Source of the DNA: Branchipolynoe longqiensis
Taxonomy: Eukaryota; Annelida; Polychaeta; Phyllodocida; Polynoidae
Assembly (NCBI GenBank): GCA_030323885.1
Contig: CM059187.1
Span: 86,781,726 to 86,845,725 of the forward strand
Direction of reading: 5' to 3'
DNA length: 64,000 bases
Positions 32,641 to 42,682 of this stretch are shown here, one piece after another. The notes below the pieces were generated by a model, which was not told the origin of the DNA, made no database searches, and was given only the letters and a program-made list of their open reading frames with translations. Position 1 is the first letter of the stretch. The number at the start of each line of letters is the position of its first letter. The translations under genes were made by a program, and so were the position numbers.

Positions 32641-33408
32641 GTCATCCCGAGGAGCTGCTTTGCTCATCTCCAATGGAGTATTATTGAACTACGCAGACTC
32701 GGGATTGATGGTACATATTTGGACTTTTTTTTTAATGCACTAGAATGGTAATCATACATGCGTGAGTATAATGAGATAAGGCCCCGAGATGCTTAAGCCC
32801 TATAGTTCTAGTCTTTTATTGTGGGGTGGGTGGGATGGCAGAGTAGAATGACCGTCACCGTCTGCCACCAAGTTGTAGTGGCGGCGTTCGGGTTTTGCTC
32901 GCTTTATTTACCAGCTAGCCAGGCCAAAAAGTCAAGAGCACGCCAAATTCCCATAACTTTGTAACAGATTTCATCTATCGACGTCATATTTAATTCACAT
33001 ATGCACATCCGCCATTTCTGCGTGGTTACTCGGCGTAGTTCCAACAGACCCGCTAGGCGTCGATGTACATATTTAATGTTAAAGTTTGAGTATAGGCGGC
33101 ACCACTGGGCATTTGAATAAGAATCCAACTTCAGCTTGTTCAATTACCCATGTTGCGAGCAACATCGACAATCTGAAGACAACAGCATCAATTTGTTTCT
33201 ATGGAGACATTAGTGAATCTAAGTTCCATTCGCATTGATGCACTCCTCACTGATTGAAATTGTTTCAAGTCCTGGTAGCTCGATCTAATCATGGTGCTAG
33301 CTAAAGCAATCTTTTAGCACCAATTCCAAAGTTGCACATACAGTTGATATAATAGTTGTAGTCATTCTATATATACATATGTGTGTCTGATGCATAAGAA
33401 TTATATGA
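32641..33408. other. Low-copy intronic sequence
   Basis: A single open frame on the minus strand (32904-33143) has no recognised domain. Nothing else is supported. Confidence 0.4.
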
Positions 33409-33720
33409 CCAGACAGGATGGCCAAATGAGTTGAGCGTCCATCTCCCGTTTTGGTAGTTCGTGGGATTCAAACCCTGGTCGGGTCAAACCAATGACTTAA
33501 AAATTGATACTTGTTGCTTCATAGCCAGGCGCTTGGCATTATTAGGATAGGGCAAGGACTGGTTGGCTGAATGTCAGGATATCAGTTCAAGGTGCTGGCG
33601 GCCTGGTCTCCCAGTGGGGTAGCACTATAAAGTCACCATGAGTGCGCACTGTCACATGTCTGTTCCCGTCCTGATATAACCTTAGATGTTGCCAGGACGT
33701 AAAACTCCAACAACCAACCA
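33409..33720 (+). mobile_element. SINE-A, head type 1, type 2 tail
   Basis: The head ACAGGATGGCCAAATGAGTT.., a body with a ~25-bp deletion after GGTTGGCTGAATGTCAGGAT, and the tail GCCAGGACGTAAAACTCCAA. This is another mosaic of head 1 with tail 2. Confidence 0.88.
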
Positions 33721-33818
33721 TCCCCTACCTCCTATACATACTAGGGGAGCGAGGACGGGGAGGGGGCGAAGCAAATACTACACACTGCAGTACGACACAC
33801 TGCTACATTTACATACAA

Positions 33819-34064
33819 TCAATCAATAGTTCTGTCCTCTAGTCGAGTGTTGGATGCAATGGTTCTCCACTTGTCCCGATGGTGTGCTGTTCTGATAGAC
33901 TGTGAATAATTCAAGCCTGTCCACTGTGAAATATTTGTAAACCATGATGTTCTTGGTCTCCCTCTCCCTCTGCTGCCATTCACCATCCCTTCCATCAATG
34001 TACGGTATATTGACCTCTGACGAATGATGTGGCCAAAATAAATAAGTTTCTTTGACATTTACAT
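33819..34064 (-). pseudogene. 5'-truncated non-LTR retrotransposon, C-terminal reverse-transcriptase ORF end
   Basis: Reading on the minus strand gives LIYFGHIIRQ, then GRGRPRTSWFTNI..WTG and DKWRTIASN, ending in a stop just before the 3' tail. The pattern W/YFGHIxR..GxRGRGRPRxxW..DxWR is the C-terminal tail of many non-LTR retrotransposon polyproteins. The tail is a short TTGA repeat. The insertion is bracketed by a perfect 14-bp duplication, ACATTTACATACAA at 33805-33818 and 34065-34078, so it is one 246-bp insertion made by target-primed reverse transcription. It is dead because it lacks the polymerase core. Confidence 0.88.
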
Positions 34065-34095
34065 ACATTTACATACAAGGAGTAATATTTGATTT

Positions 34096-34403
34096 CAATG
34101 TCCGATGAAAAATTAACTTAGATACTGATGCATTTATTAAGCACTTGCTGCCACATAGACGGGCCTGCTGAGTCAACTAAATAGAACCTGTTACTGCTGT
34201 AGCCTACGGTGTCAGAGTTTGGGCATGATTGCCAAACTAAATGTTAAATGTTTGCACTTTAAATATCTCCAAAAGTTCGCTATTTAATATGAAAGTTGCT
34301 TCAAACTAAAGCAAGGTAGATTATAACCACCAACCTACTAATACTATATTTATCTCAGAAAATGACAGAAACTCAGAACCATCGAACTACGTTACTTTAT
34401 TGT
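34096..34403 (+). mobile_element. TTAA-MITE, diverged copy
   Basis: Contains TGTCCGATGAAAAATTAACT near the start, CTATTTAATATGAAAGTTGC in the interior and CAGAACCATCGAACTACG at the end. The first ~20 bp of the terminal repeat are eroded. Confidence 0.75.
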
Positions 34404-34465
34404 AGAATAGTTGTTAGCATGAATTCACTGCAATGCACCCTAGGAAAAAACACTCACACTCACCC

Positions 34466-34516
34466 CGTCCTGATATGACCTTAGATGTTGCTAGGACGTA
34501 AAACAACAACAAACAA
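34466..34516 (+). mobile_element. SINE-A 3' scrap
   Basis: CGTCCTGATATGACCTTAGA followed by TGTTGCTAGGACGTAAAACAA and an AACAACAAAC tail. Only the last ~50 bp of the SINE remain. Confidence 0.8.
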
Positions 34517-35030
34517 ACTCACACTCACAGTGTGAGAAACCTACCGAGCTCAGTCATCAGAAACCATGCAATTATCGGTTCAAGGCCAGCCTATACAGTG
34601 ATGGATAGGACTGAAAGGGACAATCACCACACTCCCGGTTGTGGAAACCCACCGGGTCCCAGCTCCAGTCCTTCCCCACAGACCAACCAGCGGACACTAG
34701 CTCAGAAGGCATGGTATTATAGAGATGGGCAATCGCGCTCTCCCACGAACCCACCGTGATTCATCCTCCCCCCCCCCCCCACACACACACACTCCACTCA
34801 CACCAGAAAATCGGCGGGTTTTCCCCCCCTTCCCGTTCTCAAATGCCAGAACTTACCAGACACGCCGGTGGTCCGGGGTGGTCCGGGCCGCCGGGTGCCG
34901 CGACCCCGAGGCTTATTGAGTCAAACATGCCATCGGCCGGCCCTGCCAATTAGCGCCGTCACCCGGCCCGAGTGTGGTCGGGGGCCGGTAATAAATGAAA
35001 TCACCGCCGGGTAGTGAGTGCTGTTCCTCC
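34517..35030. other. Low-copy sequence including a GC-rich island
   Basis: 34517-34750 is non-repetitive. 34855-35000 is GC-rich with CCAATTAGCGCCGTCACC and GTAATAAATGAAATCACC. It could be a regulatory island but no gene is supported. Confidence 0.4.
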
Positions 35031-35600
35031 CCCTTCCCCCCCCCCCCCCCCCCCCCCCCCCTCCCCACAATAGTCGCCCCTCCCCTCCCCTTCCCCCAAT
35101 AGTCGCCCCTCCCCTCCCCCCAATAGTCGGCCCTCTCCTCCCCTCCCCCCAATAGTCGCCCCTCCCCTCCCCCCCCCCCAATAGTCGCCCCTCCCCTCCC
35201 CTTCCCCCAATAGTCGCCCTCCCCCTCCCCCCAATAGTCGGCCCTCCCCTCCCCTTCCCCCAATAGTCGCCCCTCCCCTTCCCCCAATAGTCGCCCCTCC
35301 CCTCCCCCAATAGTCGCCCCTCTCCCCTCCCCCAATAGTCGCCCCTTCCCTCCCCCCAATAGTTGCCCCTCCCCTCTCCTCCCCCCAATACTCAATAGTC
35401 GGCCCTCCCCCTCCCCTCCCCCCAATAGTCGCCCCTCTCATCCTCCCCTCAATAGTCTCCGCTCCCACCGACCCCTATTTCCCTCTTCTTCTCCCCCCCC
35501 CCCCCTCCACCCACCATCACCACTACCACCCCTTAAGCCCTTGGTCACTCATGCTGCCCCCTGCCGCTGCCCCCCCCCCCCCCCCCCCCCCCCAACCCAT
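35031..35600. repeat. ~24-bp minisatellite (CCCAATAGTCGCCCCTCCCC)n and poly-C
   Basis: A C22 tract (35037-35061) is followed by about 15-18 units containing CAATAGTCG separated by C-rich spacers of variable length, to about 35458. More C tracts follow to 35600. Minus-strand Gly-rich frames are artefacts. Confidence 0.92.
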
Positions 35601-35869
35601 TCCCCTCCCACCTCCCCCTCCACCTTCTCCTAACCATACTTGGGCCCTGATGAGGCCGTTTAGCCTCTGACTCCCCAATATCACCTTCTTGAAACTACTT
35701 GCCTACTCCGCCCCCACCCCCTTCTCTTCCTGCCCATTATGTCCCTCTCCCCTCCTCCTTTTGTTCCCTCGCCTCCCCGCCCTCCTCACCGCACTTGAAT
35801 CTACTCGACTCCTGCTGATCCCCATCCTCCACCATCACTCCTCCCCCACCCCTCATGGTTCCCCTCCAT

Positions 35870-36201
35870 GTTCCACTTCTTCTATCCCTTCTCCCCTACT
35901 CCTCCTCCTTCTCGTCCTACTCATTCTCCTCCTTCTCTTCGTCCTCCTTCTTCTCCTCCTACTCCTTCTTCTCCTTCTCCCCCTCCTCCTTCTCATTCTT
36001 CTCCACCTTCTCCTTCCTCCCCTCCTTCTCCTCCGTCTACACCTTCTGCACCTTCTCCTCCTTCTCCCCCTTCTCCTCCTTTTCCTCCTTCTCCTCCTTC
36101 TCCTTCTCCCCTTTCTCCTCCTTCTTCCCCTTCTCCTCCGTCTCCACCTTCTTCTCCTTCTCCTCTTTCTCCTCCTTCTCCTTTCCCCCCTTCTCCTCCT
36201 T

Positions 36202-36234
<33 letters not shown>

Positions 36235-36765
36235 CTCCCCCTTCTCCTCCTTCCCCCCCTTCTCCTCCGTCTCCACCTTCTTCACCTTCTCCTCCTTCTC
36301 CCCCTTCTCCTCCTTCTGCACCTCTCCTCCTTCTGCACCTTCTGCACCTTCTCCTCCTTCTCCCCATTCTCCTCCTTCTCCTCCTTCTCCTCCTTCTCCT
36401 CCTTCTCCTCATTCTCCTTCTCCTCCTTCTCCTTCTCCTTTCCCCCCTTCTCCTCCTTCTCCCCCTTCTCCTCCGTCTCCACCTTCTCCACCTTCTCCAC
36501 CTTTTCCTACGTCTCCACCTTCTCCTCCTTCTCCCCCTTCTCCTCCGTCTCCACCTTCTCCACCTTCTCCTCCTTCTCCCCCTTCTCCTTCTGCACCTTC
36601 TGCACCTTCTCCTCCTTCTCCCCATTCTCCTCCTTCTCCACCTTCTCCTCCTTCTCCTCCGTCTCCTCCTTCTCCTCCTTCTCCTTCTCCTCCTTCTCCA
36701 CCTTCTCCTCCTTCTTCTCCTCCTTCTCCTTCTCCCCCTTCTCCTCCTCCTTCTCATTCCCCATC
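35870..36765. repeat. Homopyrimidine tract (CTCCTT/CTTCTC)n, about 900 bp
   Basis: Almost all bases are C or T on the + strand, based on CTCCTTCTC triplet-like units with CCGTCTCCACCTTC variants. All six frames stay open for hundreds of codons (Pro/Ser, Leu, Arg, Glu/Lys) because of the repeat. Long polypurine-polypyrimidine DNA can form intramolecular triplexes. Confidence 0.95.
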
Positions 36766-36818
36766 CTGATAGGACCCTAGATCTGTATGTTGCTAGGACG
36801 TACACTAACCACAAACCC
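36761..36818 (+). mobile_element. SINE-A 3' scrap
   Basis: CATCCTGATAGGACCCTAGA ... GTTGCTAGGACGTACACTAA matches the last ~55 bp of the SINE-A consensus and is attached to the end of the polypyrimidine tract. Confidence 0.7.
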
Positions 36819-36932
36819 TCTCATTCTCATCTGCTCCTGCTACCCTACTCCGCTTCGTCCTCCTCCCCTCCCACTCTCACTCCTCCACCCTGTCCTTACC
36901 ACCCATTTCTGCCTCCTTCCCCCACCACCATC

Positions 36933-37070
36933 TGGTCGGGAGTTGGCTGATGTCCCACACAGTCACATTATCCTGACACTGTGCGCCCAGTCCCTGTCCT
37001 GACCTTATAACACCAAGCGCCAAGCAGCAACAGGTACCTATTTTATAAGTCATTGGTTTAACTGCATCAA
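36933..37070 (-). mobile_element. SINE-A partial copy, minus strand
   Basis: CACAGTCACATTATCCTGAC, AACACCAAGCGCCAAGCAGC and TTATAAGTCATTGGTTTAAC are SINE-A body blocks read in reverse. Both ends are missing. Confidence 0.75.
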
Positions 37071-37075
37071 AGTGG

Positions 37076-37770
37076 ACGGAGGTGCTGTACCAACCCAACT
37101 CTACAAGAACCCAAGAGGAGGATATCATGGTTGACGGAAACAAGCTGAACTATGTTCCGGAATTCACTTACCTCGGAAGCACTATATCAAGTGATGGAAG
37201 CATTGATGCTGAAATACAGAGGAGGATGGCCAAGGCTAGCGCATCTTTCGGCCGACTATGCCAGAGACTCTGGAACAACCACCATGTGTCCATATGGGTC
37301 AAAGGCAAGATCTACTGTGCAATCGTCCTATCCACCCTACTATATGGAGCCGAGGCCTGGACAGTGTACAGACGACAGGTGAAAAAGCTGCATGCCTTCA
37401 TGGCGACATCTGTGTTTAATCATGAGGCTAACCTGGAAGGACAAAGTGACAAATAAGGAAATACTCGAACGGACTATGGAAGATCTGATCAAAAAGAATC
37501 TCTGGTGGACTGAGCACCTCATGAGGATGTCATCAGACAGGCTACCAAAGCAGATCCTCTACTCTCAACTGTCTTCTGGCTACAGAAAGAGAGGGCGCCC
37601 TCATCTCCGGTTCAAGGATACCATCAAGAGAAACCTGAAGCTGAGAGACATTAAGACCGACTCATGGACATCACTCTCACAGCAGAGAGCTAAATGGAGA
37701 CCGGCAGTCAAGTAATGAAAGCAGCCTTTGTCGAATCGCGACCGACAGCATGATGATGTTGATGATGGTT
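37076..37770 (+). pseudogene. Non-LTR retrotransposon (RTE-like) reverse-transcriptase C-terminal part, frameshifted
   Basis: Frame 1 (to about 37410) reads VPEFTYLGSTISSDGSIDAE and, further on, KIYCAIVLSTLLYGAEAWT. These are the conserved thumb/C-terminal motifs YLGSxIxxDG and TLLYGxExW of non-LTR reverse transcriptases. A frameshift near 37400-37440 moves to another frame reading TWKDKVTNKEILERTMEDLI, then HLMRMSSDRLPKQILYSQL and RGRPHLRFKD. The 3' UTR (GTCAAGTAATGAAAGCAGCC ... GACCGACAGC) ends in ATGATG repeats. The catalytic YxDD region is absent, so the copy is 5'-truncated and broken. Related 3' ends lie at 24834-25030 and 42861-43020. Confidence 0.88.
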
Positions 37771-37888
37771 TGACTGGACCAGGATCCAAACTTCAGTCCC
37801 TCCAGATTCACTGGTGTGCACAGTAAGTCTGGCCTTGTAAGTCTGGCCAAGGCTAGAGGAAGAAGTGAAGTGAGGATGGGATTAGTTA

Positions 37889-38152
37889 TGCCCGGTACAC
37901 ACCTCCCGTATAAAATCTAAAACTGCCCATTTCGCGATTAAGTTTGAGATTTAGTCAGTTTCAGTCTTTAGGTGTGTGACCCCCTAATGCACCTAATGCT
38001 TCCGATTCGCGACTTAAAAGTCAGTTTTAACGCTTAAGACTAAGATTCGAAAAATGAATCGGCCCGCTTTAGTAGCGAAACAGGACGGGTCGGGTTGTGA
38101 CGCACAGTCAGTTTTAGCGCATGAATCGTATACGGGAGGGGTGTGCCTGGCA
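37889..38152. mobile_element. TWA-MITE, 264 bp, TGCCCGGTACACACC ends
   Basis: The termini TGCCCGGTACACACCTCCCG and CGGGAGGGGTGTGCCTGGCA are inverted repeats with a few differences. Both sides are flanked by TTA (37886-37888, 38153-38155). There is no coding capacity; PIF/Harbinger-like by target duplication. Confidence 0.85.
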
Positions 38153-38155
38153 TTA

Positions 38156-38435
38156 GGCAGTGGGTGTTGCTCCTTGCTCCTTCCCTCCACCCCCCTCCTA
38201 CTAGTCCTAGTCCCACTCACCTCTCATATTCGCCACCCCACCCCCACCCCACCCCACCCCACCTTCCGCTCACCGCGCTCCCCACCGCTGATCCCCGCTG
38301 AGTGTGTTCGGCCACTTTAAGTTTAACGGAGCAGTGTCGGGGTCGTGGGTCGGGTCGGGGCTCGGGCTGCGTTGCGTTGCGTGACGTCGCACTTGGACGT
38401 CGGCACGGAGGTTACACGAGGGGGCCGGGCGAGCA
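38156..38435. promoter_or_regulatory. CpG-rich low-copy island inside intron 1
   Basis: Between two MITEs lies about 280 bp with high CpG density, GGGTCGGGTCGGGGCTCGGG and a CRE-like TGACGTCG (38381-38388). It might be an internal promoter or enhancer, or only a GC-rich patch. Confidence 0.3.
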
Positions 38436-38439
38436 TTAA

Positions 38440-38753
38440 AGCTGCATAGTCCGATCAATCATCAAATTTTCAAAAACAAAACAATTATCTAGAATTGATT
38501 CTACATATCTAATATGGTTCACTTATTAAGCCTTTGTTGCCACATAGAAGGTAATACCAAGCCAATTCAATAGAACCTGTTACTGGCGAAGCATATAAGA
38601 GTTTTGGCATGCTTGCCAAAACTAATCTTACATCTTTGCACTTCAAATATCTCAGAAGTTAGCCATTTAAAATAAAAGTTACTTCAGACTAAAGCACGGT
38701 AGATTATAACGATCAATTTAGACAGAAACTCAAAACCATCGGACTATGCAACT
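38440..38753 (+). mobile_element. TTAA-MITE, near-full copy
   Basis: Flanked by TTAA at 38436-38439 and 38754-38757. It starts AGCTGCATAGTCCGATCA and ends CCATCGGACTATGCAACT; part of the 3' interior is deleted (GATCAATTTAGACAGAAACT). Confidence 0.88.
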
Positions 38754-38757
38754 TTAA

Positions 38758-39115
38758 ACAAACCACGGAGCGATGCGTCACGTGGTGCGTGATGATGTCA
38801 TATGTAAAGGCTGCGCATGTCTGACACCGACCAGTGTCCAAACCGAGGCTAAGCGCCAAGTCCTAAATATGTAGACACGGAGACACAAATTGTAGTCTTT
38901 ATTCACAGCCATATTTTAATTCGAACAAGTCTGGAATTGCACAGAAGGACTTCCTATTCTTTCTGAAACTACAAGATGCACATTTTGAAACAGAAATGGG
39001 GGAGGGTCAGGTTGGATAAAAGTCTGTATGTATGTACATTGCCAGATACATATTAACGTAGCGGAATATAGAATATCTAAAGCAAACACATTCCCTCTAT
39101 TAACTCTGATTTCCA
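38758..39115. other. Low-copy intronic sequence
   Basis: Nothing recognised. Confidence 0.4.
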
Positions 39116-39119
39116 TCTC

Positions 39120-39860
39120 GCGTGCTCTATCTATCTATCTATCTATTTATCTATCTCCATGTCTGTTGTTTCTTTCTTTCCTTCTTTCTTCTGTGGACAA
39201 CTGGCCTGTGCCACCGGCAATATACCCCCTACGCTGGCCAATGCACTACCATTAACACAGACTCAGGTGCATTCCAGGCTGTTCTGCCAGTATCAACCAA
39301 TACCTTCTAGAACCTTCCCAGAATAATATTTGCATAAGATACCTTATACCACACCTTTCTTTCTTTCTTTCTTTCTTTCTATCTTTCTCTCAATGTCATC
39401 CTTCATCCTCAGCCCTCGTCATCCTCACCTGTCCCACATGCCGCCTCACTTTCCCCCTCCTCCTCTTTGCTCTCTCCTCCGCCTCCTCCACTGCTCCTCC
39501 CCTACACCCCCTCCACCTCTCCCCTCCTCCTCCCCTCCTCCACCTCCCCTACACTCCTCCCCTCCCCTCCTCTCCTCCTCCACGTCGCCATCCACCCCCC
39601 ACCACCTCTCCCCTCCTCTTCCCCTCCTCCTCCACTTCCCCTCCCCTCCTCTGCCTCCACTCCACTCCTGCCCCCCTCAACCAGGCCTCCCCCCATCCCA
39701 ACCACCCTCCTGTTCCTCCGTCGTCGCTCTCTGTCTCTCTAGCTCTTTCTTTCCCTCTCTTTTAGTGTTTATCTGTTTCTTTTTCTCCTTGTCTCTTTCT
39801 CTCCCCCCGTCTCTCTTTCTCTCTCTATCTCTCTCCCCGACTCTCCATTTCTTTGTTTCT
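39120..39860. repeat. (CTAT)n, (CTTT)n and C/T-rich tracts
   Basis: CTAT repeats at 39126-39152, CTTT repeats at 39356-39388, then CCTCC-rich sequence (39430-39720) and TCTCTTTC-rich sequence (39725-39860). No gene is supported. Confidence 0.8.
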
Positions 39861-40011
39861 CTCATGGGAAATGCAGGCGTAAAGCAGTGTGCATGAGGTG
39901 TGAGTAGGTATTGGGTAAATGTTGGTTTATACCACATAAGCGAGTTATGGGCACGGCTGAAAGAGCCTACGCAACTTTACATAATGCGCACGTTTATCCC
40001 AGAACAAACAC

Positions 40012-40728
40012 GCGCCGCCACCACAGGGTCAGCACTCACCACCACCACTCCCACTCCCACTCAACACCACCACCACCACCACCACCACCACCACTCAACA
40101 CCACCACTCAACACCACCACCACCACAGGGTCGGCACTCAGTTCCACCCACCACCACCACCACCACCACCACTCAACACCACCACCACCACCACTACAGG
40201 GTCGGCACTCAGTTCCACCCACCACCACCACAACCACCACCACTCAACACCACCACTCAACACCACCACTCAACACCACCACTCAACACCACCACAGGGT
40301 CAGCACTCAGTTCCACCCACCACCACCACCACCACTCAACACCACTACCACCACCACAGGATCGTCACTCAGTTCCACCCACACCACCACCACCACCACT
40401 CAACACCACCACTCAACACCACCACCACCACCACTACAGGGTCGGCACCACTACCACTCCCACCACCACCACCACCACCACCACTCCCACCACCACTCAA
40501 CACAACCACCACCACAGGTCGCACTCAGTTCCACCCACCACCACCACCACCACCACTCCCACCACCACCACCACTCACCACCACCACCACCACCACAGGT
40601 CGCACTCAGTTCCACCCACCACCACCACCACCACCACTCCCACCACCACCACCACTCACCACCACCACCACCACCACAGGTCGCACTCAGGTCCACCCAC
40701 CACCACCACCACCACCACCACTTGATTG
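40012..40728. repeat. (CAC)n array with GGTCGGCACTCAGTTCCACC spacers
   Basis: CAC triplet tracts are punctuated at intervals of about 50-90 bp by CAGGGTCGGCACTCAGTTCC-like spacers, giving a higher-order tandem array. His-, Pro- and Thr-rich frames are artefacts. Confidence 0.93.
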
Positions 40729-40730
40729 TG

Positions 40731-41098
40731 CAGGGACTGACGGCCTGATGGTGCAGTGACAACTGGTGCAGGACTGACGCCTGTGTGCAGTGATGCTGGC
40801 AGGGACTGACGGCCTGATGGTGCAGTGACTGACAGCCTGGTGGTGCAGGGACTGACGGCCTGGTGGTGCAGGGACTGACGGCCTGGTGGTGCAGTGACTG
40901 ACAGCCTGGTGGTGCAGGGACTGACGGCCTGGTGGTGCAGGGACTGGCTGCCTGGTGGTGCAGGGACTGACGGCCTGGTGGTGCAGGGACTGGCTGCCTG
41001 GTGGTGCAGTGACTGCTGGCCTGGTGGTGCAGGGACTGACGGCCTGGTGGTGCATGGACTGACGGCCTGGGGGTGCAGTGACTGACATCCTGGTGGTG
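40731..41098. repeat. 23-bp minisatellite (CTGGTGGTGCAGGGACTGAC)n
   Basis: About 16 units of GGGACTGACGGCCTGGTGGTGCA, directly continuing the CAC array. Confidence 0.92.
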
Positions 41099-41394
41099 CC
41101 CGTTTTGTCTCCGTACAAGTTTTGAACATGCACAAAACTAGGAAAGGATGCCGCCGGACTGACATCTAAGGTTCTTGTCCAGTTTGAGTTCATTTTGTCC
41201 ATTGGCTTTTCATGCCCGTTTCATGTCGGTTTCATGTGCATTCGTCCAGCGGCCATTGACTCGATAGCGCAACATTTTGACACATTTTAATACATTTTGA
41301 TACTTATCACCACCGGACTAGACAATTCTGTCCGTTGCTCAATCCGGCAAGGTGTGACAGCCGCTTAACTCTAACCCTGAGCAGAACCGTGATA
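41099..41394. other. Low-copy sequence with a possible MITE end
   Basis: GGCAAGGTGTGACAGCCGC (41347-41365) next to TTAA resembles one terminus of a TWA-type MITE. The opposite end was not found. Confidence 0.35.
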
Positions 41395-41889
41395 CAGTAT
41401 AACCCCGTTAAACCAAACTTGAAGGGACCCTAGAAATTTGTTTGGATTAACCGATCATTGGTTTAACCAAGCTTTGACTTTGACTTGGCTTTGGAAAAAA
41501 CGGGGGTGCATTATGAATGTACAATGTATGTGGACACTGATTATTGTTTTTTTTAATGTATATACAGTTTAACCCCATTAAACCAACCTCGGTTAAATCA
41601 AACGATCGGTTAATCCAAACATTTTTCGGCGACCTGGCAAAATAATACCATTTATCATATACAAAAGTCTCAGATGACCTTAAAACCACATGGAAGTTTG
41701 GTTTAACTGTGCTGGAAGTGGACTGGGGCCGACAATTTTGTTTGGATTAACCGATACTTTGGATTAACCGACTTTGGTTTAACCAATTTTTGTATATGAT
41801 AAATGGTAGTATTTTGCCGGGCCGCCAAAAAAAGTCTGGATTAACCGATCGTTTGGTTTAACCGCGCTTGGTTTAACGGGGTTGTACTG
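41395..41889. mobile_element. Two overlapping pogo-like MITEs, TTTAACC-rich
   Basis: Outer ends CAGTATAACCCCGTTAAACC (41395) and GGTTTAACGGGGTTGTACTG (41889) are inverted repeats flanked by TA. A further left end, CAGTTTAACCCCATTAAACC, preceded by TA, starts at 41567. One copy therefore spans 41567-41889 and a truncated one spans 41395 to about 41560. The interior is full of GGATTAACCGA/GGTTTAACC boxes. Confidence 0.85.
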
Positions 41890-42071
41890 TAGTAGAATGT
41901 TGTCGTCACGGTACTGTGACTATAGAATCTCGCGCTAGGGACAAGGTACCGTGGCAATAGACACTCTGAATATAAAATCTAGATGCTGTGGGTTCATCAA
42001 ATTGAGTGCTTTCATCGAACTATACAGCTTTACGCCATGTCATATGGATTGGCCCCAAATAGGCTTCACAG

Positions 42072-42357
42072 CACTGGCTTCCCGTAAGGAGGTCGGAGGT
42101 TCAAACCCCGGCCGAGTCAACTCAATGATGTACAACATCGATACTAATCGCTACCTAGCATAGCATAACTTGGGATTAATAGGATAGGGCAAGAACTGGT
42201 TAGCTCAGTGTTATGTGACTGAGTGAGATATTACATCATGGTGCTGGTGGGCTAGTCGCCATGTTTGGCGGTCACTATAATATAAAGGCGCCATGAGTGC
42301 GCACTGTCACAAATCAGTAGATGTTACTAGGATGCAAAACCCCAACAAGCAACCAAT
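42072..42357 (+). mobile_element. SINE-A, head type 2, 5'-truncated
   Basis: Starts within the head (CTTCCCGTAAGGAGGTCGGA; B box GGTTCAAACCCCGG). The body continues with CATCGATACTAATCGCTACC and ends ATGTTACTAGGATGCAAAAC. Confidence 0.82.
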
Positions 42358-42660
42358 TAAAGTTGTAAGCGGGAGAGCTATATCCCTGTTCAAAAGAGAA
42401 TCATTCATAGAACTCTAGTAACTTTTTGAAAACATGGCGAAATAAAACCAACATAAAATAATTTTAAGTCGTCATGTAAACAACCTGCCGAAAAAAAACC
42501 ACCCAACAAATTGTACACATATGTCAAATATAAAAAAAGTTTCTGAATACCCCTTAAATGTAGTTTCATCGTTATCTTTGTACTGGCTAAATTGAATATA
42601 GCTTTATTGTTACTTGTATGCTGCAATCTAAGGGAGCAAACCCTGAACAGAAAACCACGT
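42358..42660. other. AT-rich low-copy intronic sequence
   Basis: Nothing recognised. Confidence 0.4.
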
Positions 42661-42682
42661 CACTGAGGCAGCATCAAGGGCG

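Noticed and set aside
35689..36950. Frames of more than 300 codons on both strands
   Set aside because: The homopyrimidine repeat lacks stop codons in most frames; there is no domain and no codon-like base pattern.
37076..37770. Functional reverse-transcriptase gene
   Set aside because: It lacks the catalytic core, is truncated at the 5' side and changes frame in the middle.
39900..40759. His/Thr/Pro-rich frames of 282 codons
   Set aside because: They come from the (CAC)n array.
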